Assembly (NCBI GenBank): GCA_960531495.1
Contig: OY482864.1
Location: 4,275,734-4,339,733, forward strand
From: Zeus faber
Taxonomy: Eukaryota > Chordata > Actinopteri > Zeiformes > Zeidae
Reading direction: 5' to 3'
DNA: 64,000 nucleotides
The notes under the pieces were generated by a model that was not told where the DNA came from, did not search any database, and saw only the letters and a program-made list of their open reading frames with translations. Positions 1 to 9,700 of this stretch are shown one piece after another. Position numbers and translations under genes: made by a program. Positions within the stretch are counted from its first letter, which is position 1. Every line of letters begins with the position of its first letter.

Positions 1-234
1 ACGAGTGAACCTTCTTGTAAAATGCTTCGCCCACTCCATAACCTCAGTGAAATTCTCTGGCACTCGTGGTCTTTGTCGCAGCTCGGTGGCCTACTTAGCC
101 ATTTGGAGCTGGCTTATGGCGATTTATGACGGCACTGTCTGTGTGCAGAAGTCGTCTGGCTGGACTTCTGTATGTTGCCTCTCAATTGAACATCAGATCC
201 CTTGTATTAGTGTGTTTGTGTCCTCCCCCCGGAT

Positions 235-275
<41 letters not shown>

Positions 276-598
276 CATTCCGCAATGGACTTATTCTAAG
301 ACAGGTACAGTTTTAGATTAATTATTAACATATTCTATATTTGGGTTACAAAAGGCCAAAGTTCAAAAATAATTTGTCTGTTTGATCATTTTATTAGTCG
401 CCAATATCAGAAGACCATAGTTCATACTAACATTTTATGTGTGAAAGATCGATTTGAGGCTGTTGGCCTGCCGACCAAAAAAAGCCACAATAAATAATTA
501 TTTGCCAATGTTTCCTTAATACATCACTATTTATCCTGACAGGAGGCCTTACTGTATATATTTAATTTCATAGCCGTCTCCGCTGTCTCCATTTGCAG
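1..598. other. Probable intron of the left-edge gene
   Basis: No supportable exon is seen here. The short open frame at 5-316 runs into a TA microsatellite and lacks splice or family support. The segment ends in a good acceptor (pyrimidine-rich stretch then ttgcag at 593-598), so it is read as the intron before the exon at 599. Confidence 0.4.
239..274. repeat. (TA)n microsatellite
   Basis: Uninterrupted TA dinucleotides, about 18 units, seen directly. Confidence 0.95.
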
Positions 599-812
599 TA
601 GCGCAGCACAGTAAGATCCAACGTTCATCGAGTCACGCACAGCTGGTGGACATGATGTCGCGCTTCCTGAGCGGACAGACGCCCGGCCCCAGGAGCGGCC
701 AGGCTTCCACCTCTGACCTTCTGCCCATGCTGCAGAGCATGTGCGGCCAGGTGACGCAGCTGAGGCTTGACGAGGCCACGGCCTGTGGGAAGGAGGAAGG
801 CAAAGGAACCTG
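599..812 (+). CDS. Internal coding exon of an unidentified gene (possible PAAT/C10orf88 homologue)
   Basis: The exon starts after a strong acceptor (ttgcag at 593-598) and ends at a GT donor at 813 (tg then gtgggt). It reads open in one frame, with MMSRFLSGQTPGPRSGQ early and SDLLPMLQSMCGQVTQLRL late. The two bases left at its end (TG) combine in phase with the first base of the exon at 2140. Base composition is GC-rich against AT-rich flanks, as expected of coding sequence. Earlier exons lie outside the window. The pattern of a short conserved helix followed by a C-terminal charged coiled coil recalls the C-terminus of PAAT (protein associated with ABC transporters, C10orf88), but I cannot verify this and leave the gene unnamed. 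The donor could instead be another GT nearby. Confidence 0.5.
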
Positions 813-2139
813 GTGGGTCCACAAGGCGAGCCCAGCCTGTTTGAATTTTGTCCCGTGCTCTGTTTTTTTCAAACATTTCTGAAGGACCGGTTTTCACTTT
901 GTGATCAGGACATAGATTGATGAGGGAGAAAAGGCTGCAACGTAACAAAATGAGGATCAAGTCAACAGGCCTGAATGCCATCACAACTTATTTTTATTCA
1001 TATTTTGCAAAACTTCCGTATCTAGGTCCATATCTAACCGTTATTATTCAGTTCACAAATAACTGTATTTAGATCAGATTTTGACAGTGTATCTTAAAAT
1101 AGCCCAGCGAAAAGTGAACTTCCACAGAGTGTGGAGAACCCACAGGGGATACTGTGAACATTGTTGAGTCAGTGTGAGAGGAGGAAAACAGAGCCCTATT
1201 CATATTAACAGAACAATGGGGGAGGTTGTCGTTGCTAGTGGCTTAAACTGTTTGTGTAATACATTTTAGTCCATAATCTTGTTTAAATGAACGAAGGAGA
1301 TCCTCTATTATCTGCTAAAGTGTACGTGCGTGCGTGTGTGTGCACGCGCGCTATTGTGGAAGTAGAATCCATGTTTTTGGTTAAAACCTCCAATAATATT
1401 AATTTGGAAGCTTTTTCTTCAGTGGATCAGCTGATTTTAGATCAAACTTTTAGATCCTGCACAAGATGTCACAGCTGTCATAGTCAACGCTTTTCAAGCG
1501 CATTTCAGTGGTAATATAACGACAAAAAAAACCTCATACAATATTTTTTTAGTGAAGAAGCTGAAGCTTGATGAATGGAGATCTTGTACAACCAACACCC
1601 CCCCCCAAAAAAAAAGGGATGAGTGGGTTTGTGAGTCACAAACATCACTTGTGTCCCAGCCCAGCCCAGCTCTAGCGCAGCAACATTCAGCACCGCTATA
1701 AACCGGTAGGTCTGCGTCGCAGGAAAGTCTTCCGAAAGTCATCCAAACAATAAACATGCTTGTGTTTTAGCAATAACTGATAAATATTTGAACTTTTTAA
1801 TTCGACTGATAGACTAATATTGAAAAATGTTACTCTTTAATATTGTATGATAACGTTTTTAGTTGGGGCCTGTGTGCTTTCAATGTTGTTTTGACCCCAA
1901 ATGATTATGTATTATTCATTATTATGTGATGATTTTGGTCATGTCTGAAACCATAGTGTGCGAAAAGTACCAGGATACTACGTCCTTTAAAATATCATAG
2001 TATGGAAACGCTGGTGGGGCTGGTGGCCCTAACCCTATCCCACAATGCATTGCGAGGCCTGTAATGGAAAACCGCAACCACAACGATAGTCGAGTCCGTC
2101 ATTGAGTCCGTCAAATTTTTACCTCACTCCTCCTCTCAG
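813..2139 (+). other. Intron between the two left-edge exons
   Basis: Bounded by gtgggt at 813 and a pyrimidine-rich tctcag acceptor ending at 2139. It is AT-rich, with a short GT/CG tract near 1325 and a polyC/polyA run near 1600. No gene or element is recognised within it. Confidence 0.45.
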
Positions 2140-2374
2140 GGTGTCTGACGCGGCCATGGAGCATCGTCTTGAGGAGATGGAGAGGAGGCTCAGGGAGCAC
2201 ATTGACCGCCGGCTGGACGCCTTGGAGCAGAAGCTGGAGAAGGCCTTGCTCTGCGCTTTGCCCTCTGTAGCCCTCAACCAGGGCACCAAAGCAGCAGCCG
2301 CAACACGAGGAGGAGGAGAAGGAGGAGGAGAAGCAGCACCACCTGTGGGCTCCACAGGACCGGCTACAACCTAG
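2140..2374 (+). CDS. Terminal coding exon: charged coiled-coil C-terminus
   Basis: It follows a clean acceptor (tcctctcag) and, joined to the exon at 599-812, continues in frame to a TAG at 2372-2374. The encoded tail begins VSDAAMEHRLEEMERRL and carries about 40 residues of heptad-like Leu/Ile spacing rich in Glu, Arg and Lys, so a coiled coil is predicted. A low-complexity Gly/Ala/Glu-rich end follows (GGGEGGGEAA), encoded by a purine-rich ggaggagg run. This is consistent with the 3' end of the same gene as the preceding exon. PAAT/C10orf88 is a candidate identity only. A protein search of the two joined exons would decide it. Confidence 0.5.
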
Positions 2375-2955
2375 CACCAGCGCCGAGCTCATAGGCCGCA
2401 GAAAAAACGACGCCACAGTCACAACACTAACCCCAGCGTGTTCTTCTTGGCCGTGGCTGATTGGTGGTTCCGTGTAACCCCCCCCCCCCCCCCCCCCCAA
2501 ATAATTAAGATGTCACAACTGTAACTGCACTGAACTGGCCAGTATCACATTCTGTTTCCACTGTTCTATGCCATAGTAGAGAGGATGGGAGTCCGGGCTA
2601 GCGTGTGTTTTGGTTTTGGTTCCAAGCCGTATCTGAACTACGAATAAGAAGATTTTAACCTAATACCCCTTTGAAGAGAAGTATTGATAGTAATAACTTA
2701 AACTCACATGTTTTAATATGGGACTCAACTGTTATGACTAAGTTTCTATAACACGATGTCTAACTACTAAGTATATACTGTCAAAATAAATTTACTGTTC
2801 TATGTGTGATGTACCTTAATGTTTTAAATGCTGCACTGAGAGATGAAGAGCAGAAGTAAACCTATATTTATACCCTACTAAATGTTTGAGTATGTTTTAT
2901 AATAAGTGTAATAAGAGTGATACAATCTGAGAATAAAAACGGATACCTACAGGAA
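2375..2955 (+). terminator. 3' UTR with two poly(A) signals
   Basis: Noncoding sequence after the TAG. AATAAA occurs at 2785-2790 and again at 2932-2937, just before the Tc1-like repeat begins. A 20-bp polyC run lies at 2479-2498. The transcript end is inferred from the signals only. Confidence 0.4.
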
Positions 2956-2965
2956 GCCTTGGTTC

Positions 2966-3735
2966 ATACACCAGTGGTTCAAAAACCACTGACAGGTGAA
3001 GTGAATGACATTGCTCATCTCGTTCCAATGGCACCTGTCAAGGGGTGGGATATATTAGGCAGCAAGTGAGCAGTCAGTTCTTGAAGTTGATGTGTTGGAA
3101 CCAGGAAAAATGGACAAGCAAGGATCTGAGCCACTTTGACAAGGGCCAAATTGTGATGGCTAGACGACTGGGTCAGAGCATCTCCAAAAGGGCAGGTCTT
3201 GTGGGGTGTTCCTGGTATGCAATGGTTAGTATCTACCAAAAGTGGTCCAAAGAAGAACAGGTGAACCGGCAACTTTCATCCTTGGGCAGAGGGGGGAATG
3301 AAGGCTAGCCCGTCTGGTCCAATCCCACAGAAGAGCTACTGTTGCACAAATTGATGAAAGAGTTCATGCTGGCGATGATAGAAAGGGGTCAAAACACACA
3401 GTGCATCGCAGCTTGCTGGCGGTGGCACTGACTGTGCACTGCATGGCGGTGATCTCTTTCAGCAGGATAATGCGCCCTGCCACACTGCAAAATTTTTTTC
3501 AGGAATGGTTTGAGGAACATGACAAAGAGTTCAAGGTGTTGATTTGCCCTCCAAATTCTCCAGATCTCAATCCGATCAAGCATCTTTGGGATGTGCTGGA
3601 ACAACAAGCCCGATCCATGGGGGCCCCACCACAACATGCAGGACTTAAAGGATCTGCTGCTAACGTCTTGTTTGCCGGATACAACAGGACACCTTCAGAG
3701 GTCTTGTTGAGTCCATGTTGATCTGTGTATAACTT
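2966..3735 (+). mobile_element. Degenerate Tc1/mariner transposon
   Basis: The copy starts around a short palindrome (cagtggttcaaaaaccactg, 2972-2991) and contains two transposase fragments in different frames. The first (3045-3308) resembles the N-terminal DNA-binding part (SHFDKGQIVMARRLGQSI). The second (3401-3721) holds the C-terminal catalytic part, with SPDLNPIKHLWDVLEQQ. In active Tc1 transposases this motif reads NPIEH, so the third catalytic acidic residue is Lys here, and the central FQQDNA block is also eroded. The copy is inactive. Confidence 0.8.
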
Positions 3736-4210
3736 CACACGAGTAACATACTATAACTGTCTCTCTGTTGAATTAATATATATGTTGTGGAATATATTCC
3801 AATATACTGTATATTGGGATATTAGTAAAATAGAAACCATGACAAAAGATTACTCTTTAATTTCTACTCAAGTAAAAGTATACAAGTACTTGTATTAAAG
3901 CACATTTATTTAATTTATTTATTACATTTAAGTATTAAAAGTAAACGTATTTCTTATATCCAGTGACCTGATACAACAGACAAATATATATTGTACTTAG
4001 TTACTTTCCACCACTCAAAAAGGGCCTTTGAGGTCTTATGAAATAAAAAAATGAATGAAGATACATTTCTAATAATAATTGTGTTGCGTGTTTTCATGGA
4101 ATATTTCCTAAATAAAGTCGTACATTTCATTTTGTATTAATTATTTGTCAATTTAATAAAAAAAATGTGTATATATGCTATAATATATATATTGTATGTT
4201 TTTTTCCGGT
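3736..4210. other. AT-rich intergenic sequence
   Basis: Very AT-rich with poly(A/T) runs between the Tc1 copy and the adgra1 promoter region. No gene is seen. Confidence 0.6.
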
Positions 4211-4346
4211 GGTCCTTCGTACCATTATTATTATTAGTATTATCACCAACATATTATCATCATTATTCTCATTATCATCATCATTATCATTATTATTATT
4301 ATTATTATTTGGTGGCCCTCCGTAGGCTTTTCTTTTCTTTTCTTTT
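4211..4346. repeat. Simple repeat (TTA/TCA)n then (TTTTC)n
   Basis: Imperfect attattatt and atcatcatt triplets to about 4308, then a ttttc-type pyrimidine run. The 180-codon open frame across it is an artefact of the triplet repeat. Confidence 0.85.
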
Positions 4347-4746
4347 CTCCCCACTTTCTTTGGTCCTTCGCATCTTTCTTAATATCGACACGCTGATGAC
4401 GACGCAGGGGCTTCCATTTCTCGTATTTGCACCGTGGAATCCACCGCACCGCGCATCTCCGGTCAGAAACAGGTGTACGGCAGAAGAAACCCGCGCTTTA
4501 AAATCCCACCAGAAGAACGAAGCGAGAAACCAGGACACGTCTGGTTCTGGCGATGGATCCTTTTTGTGGAATAAGCTGAGCCGAGTCTTCTTTTTCAATC
4601 TCGCCTCTTCCCTTTTTGTTTTGGATGCTGAAACCTGCCGTCATCATCTCCATCGCATCCATTTAAAGGTCAAGATTTTATTTTTATTTTTCAATTATCA
4701 AATGTAATATTGTTTGTTCATCAGAGGAGTCACATCCGTGTGTGTG

Positions 4747-4870
4747 GGGGGGGGGGGGGCACGATTCATTTGTTTCAGTGAGCGGATCGCCGTGACGTCA
4801 TAGAGTGACGTCAAAAAATGTGGGCGATCTGGGCGAGCCGAGAGCTCTGAGCGCCTCTCTTTCTTTTCTT
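4747..4870 (+). promoter_or_regulatory. Candidate adgra1 promoter with two perfect CREs
   Basis: Two full palindromic cAMP response elements TGACGTCA lie at 4793-4800 and 4806-4813, 13 bp apart start to start. They sit about 230 bp upstream of the adgra1 start codon, after a polyG run. The 4815-4860 stretch is locally GC-rich and no TATA box is seen. TGACGTCA is the established CREB/ATF site; activity here is inferred. Confidence 0.5.
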
Positions 4871-5046
4871 TTGAAGATGGAGATGGGGATGGAGATGGAT
4901 TTGGAGCCAGCTTCTCGTGCCTCTCCACCAACACCAGTCTCCCTGGATGCTTTATCAGACTGAGACACACAGGAGGGTTGACAGGTACTGCAGATGCCCC
5001 TTCGCCTGAATGATCATCTGAGTTTAAACCCAAAGCGAGGCAAATG
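4820..5046 (+). CDS. adgra1: adgra1 exon 1: 5' UTR and the ATG only
   Basis: The 5' boundary is unknown. The exon ends with ATG at 5044-5046, followed at once by the donor gtaaga, so the initiator Met is encoded alone and the second codon lies 6 kb downstream. The start is inferred from agreement with the MDLK start of ADGRA1 and the upstream in-frame stop at 5011. Confidence 0.8.
4877..4963 (+). other. Upstream ORF 1 of adgra1 (28 codons)
   Basis: ATG at 4877 opens a 28-codon frame ending in TGA at 4961-4963, starting MEMGMEMDLEP. It lies in the presumed 5' UTR. It counts only if transcription starts upstream of 4877, which is not shown. Confidence 0.35.
4994..5046 (+). other. Upstream ORF 2, overlapping the adgra1 start
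   Basis: ATG at 4994 reads in a different frame across the adgra1 ATG. After splicing to 11111 it ends at TAA (11115-11117), giving a 19-residue peptide. Such an overlapping uORF would be expected to lower main-frame initiation. Confidence 0.4.
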
Positions 5047-6652
5047 GTAAGATCCCACGCATATCACTGGCTATCACAACCATTTACCAATGTGTCTGTC
5101 TGTTATCACTGTTTGTTGTTCACAGCATCTTCAAAGATGTGGGGGGGAGTCAGTGTGGTCTGGCAGGCCTCGGCTCTGATTCAATCCATTGATTTCCATA
5201 TCCCATGCCCACAGCAAAGAAATAAAAATAAACCCCCAAATGCTGATCAATGCATGCGGTCGTCGATCAGGTTATTTGCAGGTTGTTTTCATATTTCATA
5301 TTCGTCCAATGCATCTCTAGCTTTCTCAGCACCATGGACAGAGACACACTGAAGCAGAACTAACAGATGTATGTGTACTGTATGTTGCACTGTCATAAGT
5401 GGGTGGGGATGTGTGTATGTGCGCGTGTTATAAAGCTACTGTTGGCTATTTCCCTTAATGCAGTGTTTCCCGACCTTTTTTTTTTTTCATGGCACATAAT
5501 CCCATGGCACACCACTATCCTATTAACCACCTAAAATTAATGGATCAAAACATGCATAACTGTGCTTATTATTATGTCCTATTAGTAGTGATGCAAGACT
5601 TGAGAACGACTCGTTCATAGCGAACAAATCTTTAAAGCGGCTCGGGAGTTGGGAGCCACTCCGGCAAAACAGTGAGTCTGCTATACTGAGGACTAGATTA
5701 AAGTCCAGGAGGAAAAAAGGCCAAGGTTTTTGGCACAATTAATATTGACTGTTACTGATTTACTTCTTGCATTCCACCAAAATTAATAATTTTGACAGAA
5801 TTGAATGATTCTTGTAAGAATTCCATTCACAACCTCTTCACGACCAACTCTTCAGACTCTTGTTCATCATTCAGGAAGTCCTCCCTCCGCTACACAAACG
5901 GAACCAAATGAACAACAAGTCAGAAAATCGAGCGACTGTTTTTGCTGAGTGGCTCGCGAAGAACCCAGTCTCATAAAAGAGTGAGACCTTTCATCACAAC
6001 GAACAGCTCTCACTTTCAGGGTGAAACTTGTTCTGGCTGGAACGGATGAATGAGATGAATTAGTTCAGCCTTGCGATTTTTATCTTGCACTCTTCTTTAT
6101 TTTTGGAAGTGGAATTTGAAAAATGTTCACCGCACACCTGGCGAGCTCTCATGCCAAACTAGTAGTTGAAAAACACTGCTACTGTTGGATATTTCCCGAA
6201 AGCCACTGTTTGGTATCCCAATAAAGCTACTGTTGGGAATTTCTTTAAAGCCACTGTTGGGTTTTTCAGTATGGCTTCGGTTTTAGGTGCTTGGCATATG
6301 TAAAAGTACCTATTGCTAAAACACTGCAACTCAACAGAATCTACTTTTTTCGGTGGAGCTCAAGCTGACACATTATTTTAAAAATGTCCAGTTTCGTTTC
6401 GGTTTGGTTGTTCATGCACAATTCCATGCTATTCAATTGGTTTTTATCTCAAGAGTTAAAATTGAGGAAGGATGCCGAAGTGATGTTCAACGGCCGGGTT
6501 GTGGTTGTGATACACAATGCTGAGTTTGGAAAAGTTTTGGAAGAACGTGAAACACGGGCCCCCAGGGTAAAATGTGCCTAATTATAGAGCGATCGCACGA
6601 CCGGTCATCGTTCCTACTCAAGACGTCGTATCTTTGCCGCTGCTTGAAACCA

Positions 6653-6713
<61 letters not shown>

Positions 6714-9700
6714 GCAGGCTTGTGTTTTTTGCATCCGCAATGAATTTAATTTAGTCATGCTCTGTTTAAAATATGGGCGTTAATTTGCTGAAGCATAATA
6801 GGGGAGTTTGCTGTACCATTAAGGGAGACCGATAGCTAGATAGAGAGGAGAGGAGAGGAATGCTCCGGTGTCTCTTGAAATAAGAGGTCTGGGATCACAC
6901 CGTTGCTGCCTCCCTCAAAGATCTTGCATTATGCTCATTCGGCGGCGGGCAGCGAGGCAGAGGAGCGTTCCCATTCCTGTTGGCAAACTCACATTCCGGA
7001 ACAACGTAACATCTGGAACTCGATATAAATGTTAGGTTGTAAAAGAAGAAAAAAAGAAAGAAAAATGGGTCAAAAGGTTCAGCGAGGGTTTACAATTCTA
7101 AATTACAAATCGACATTTAGATTGTGCGGGTTGAGATGCTTTGATAATATACTGATACCATGAATGAGGTGTCAATTTAATTACACGTGTAATTCAGAAA
7201 TACCTTGTAGTTCTAACTTCTAACTGAAAATTAGATGTTCAGATGGAATGACATAATGGCTGGAAGTAGGATTGTTTGTATTTGTGTGTGTGTGAGAGAG
7301 AGGGAGAAAATTAAAGAGAGGGGGGGGGGCGGTGAAATGAACTTGCCTTTTTATTTTTGTCGACAAGAGAAATCTCTATTCAAGTGCCATGATGAGGGAT
7401 TGCCTATTAGAGAGGCATGTATGTCACTGTTGTATTTCATTAAAATGTTTGCTTTATCTATGAGTTAAGTATATATATTTTTACTAAAAACATTGAAACT
7501 TGAAAATATCAAGCAGCATTTACTCACCTGCAAAAAAAAATAATCACAACCGCTTTATGTGTACCTTAAACATACATACAGTACATACACACATACATAC
7601 AGTACATACATACATAACACCTTGCTGCAAGTAATAATAATAAAAAAACATAAATAAATGGCAATAAGGAAAAATGTGGACTTTAAAGGGGACACGTTTC
7701 CTACCATCTTAACTCCCCTGACACTACGACATTAATACAACAGGCCTCACAGATCAAGACAATTATCAGACGACACACAGAAAAGATAGGAGCAGATGCA
7801 TTCATCTCTTTGATTCCTGGACACCTTGCTGTTGCGGAACAGTTCAGTTCCTTCTGGAACATTGGGCGACGAGTCCCCACCATTTTACCAGAATGGCGCC
7901 GTCTCGTCGTTTCCATAACATGCTTTTTTTTTTTTACGGGGTGAGGTTGTTAACCCCACGCCCAACCCGGAGGACCACACAGAAGACTCCTATTTGGAGG
8001 ATAACGGAGCACGGTGCCAACAGCGCCCCATCCGCAGGAATCGAACCCAGGACCTTCTTGCTGTGAGGCAGCAGTGCAATGACAATGACATTCTGAAACT
8101 CTGTGTTTCCCTAAGGGCAAGATTGGACTGAACTAATTGTCTAAATGAATGTGTAACCACCATAATGATTTATCTTAGATGATTTTGTAAAGAACTATAC
8201 TATTCTTGACTTTGAGGGATGATAAATGACAAAATAAGAAGTGTGATGGTGACATGTGGTTAAACTGTTCCATTTGTTGAACTTGGACGCAACTTAACGG
8301 CCGCCGACGGCTATGCTCCAAACTCACAATAATATTGTGTATTTCCTGTTCTGTTTGTTTATTTCAAGATTTACTTTTGTATGCGGTTCTCCCTTCTTTT
8401 ACTTCAAGATTTATTTGACAAATACAAATTTAATACTATACTGGTATTAAATCATTGAACGAGACAGATTGCAAAATTCAGATTGCACATAAGGATTTAA
8501 ATGCATCTATGTAAAGAGGGAACACCTTTCCTCTACAAGGGACCAAGGGGAAACCTTGCGACAACTCCTCGACCAATGGCCGTCGAAGGAGGTCACTTCC
8601 GGTTCCGCCCCCTCGAGGGACATAAAACATTGAGATGCCCGTGTTCACCAGTCTTCTTCATCCAGAGGCTCTGACTCTCATGACCACTTTATTTACCTTG
8701 ACTTTACTGGTGTGTTACCATGTAGCCTTCTTTGTTTTTCTTTTTTGGAACCACGTTTTATGTACCATGACTCTGACGAGTCGTAGAGATCCTCAGACAC
8801 TTTTATACTTTGAAACCTCCTGCCTTATATCTCAACCGGTGTAAAGCACCACATGACACACACCATCAAGCTATTTGGACGAGCCACCGACCCTGCGTTC
8901 AAACAAGCGCACAGGAATTTCCAATGCTGCCGGTGAGCAGCCAAGCCTGGAGGATCCCAGCCGAACACTCTAGCTGTATCTCACCATCCCGTCAATAGTA
9001 TGCGGGGATCCATGATATTATTCGGGATCCAAGACAAGTGCGGCAGATTCGCCTGCCATACGCCACCTGAGTGACATTTTCAGGGCCCTCCGACAATGAG
9101 ACACAGGTGATGGGGTTGAAAAGTACCAGTTTTATTGCAGAGAGTGGGCAAGATGGAACAAGCCTGGATCAGATGTCATGACAGAGGCTCCTCTCCTGGG
9201 TGTGTGGGGATGGCTGTTTTACCTGTTGCTCATTGATTGCTCCAATGACCAACAGGCGTACAGCCACACTGATCCTGGGCCCAATTGCCTAAACCCAAGG
9301 CGGGTGTGGCTGCTTAAACCACACCATCCCCACACCACAATGAGATTATACCCATCGGAAGCCGAATCAACCCAGGGAACCGCGATCCCATAAGCCCGGG
9401 CTCCAGTAAGCGCATGGCGTAGTGATGTTGGTGTGGGCACAACGATTTCTTTATTTTCATTATTCAGTTTAGAGTGAGATAGCTGCGTCCTTTGTGTGCA
9501 TTCAAATGCAATCCCTTCAATTCAATCTATAGTTAATACTTCCCCCTCACTAGAACAACCTCTTTACTTCCCTTGTGTGTGTCTGTGTTGGACTTGCTTT
9601 AATTCCCATTTTCTACCCCAACCTTTTTACCACCTCTTTATAAAATAATCTTATTATAAATAAACATTTGCTGTTTGATTAAGAAGTAGTTTGGTAGTTA

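Noticed and set aside
5-316. A 103-codon open frame at the left edge
   Set aside because: It ends in a Tyr/Ile repeat from the TA microsatellite, has no splice or family support, and lies in a probable intron.
4165-4707. A 180-codon frame upstream of adgra1
   Set aside because: It is kept open by TTA/TCA triplet repeats and pyrimidine runs, with no domain. At most part of this DNA may be leader or promoter.
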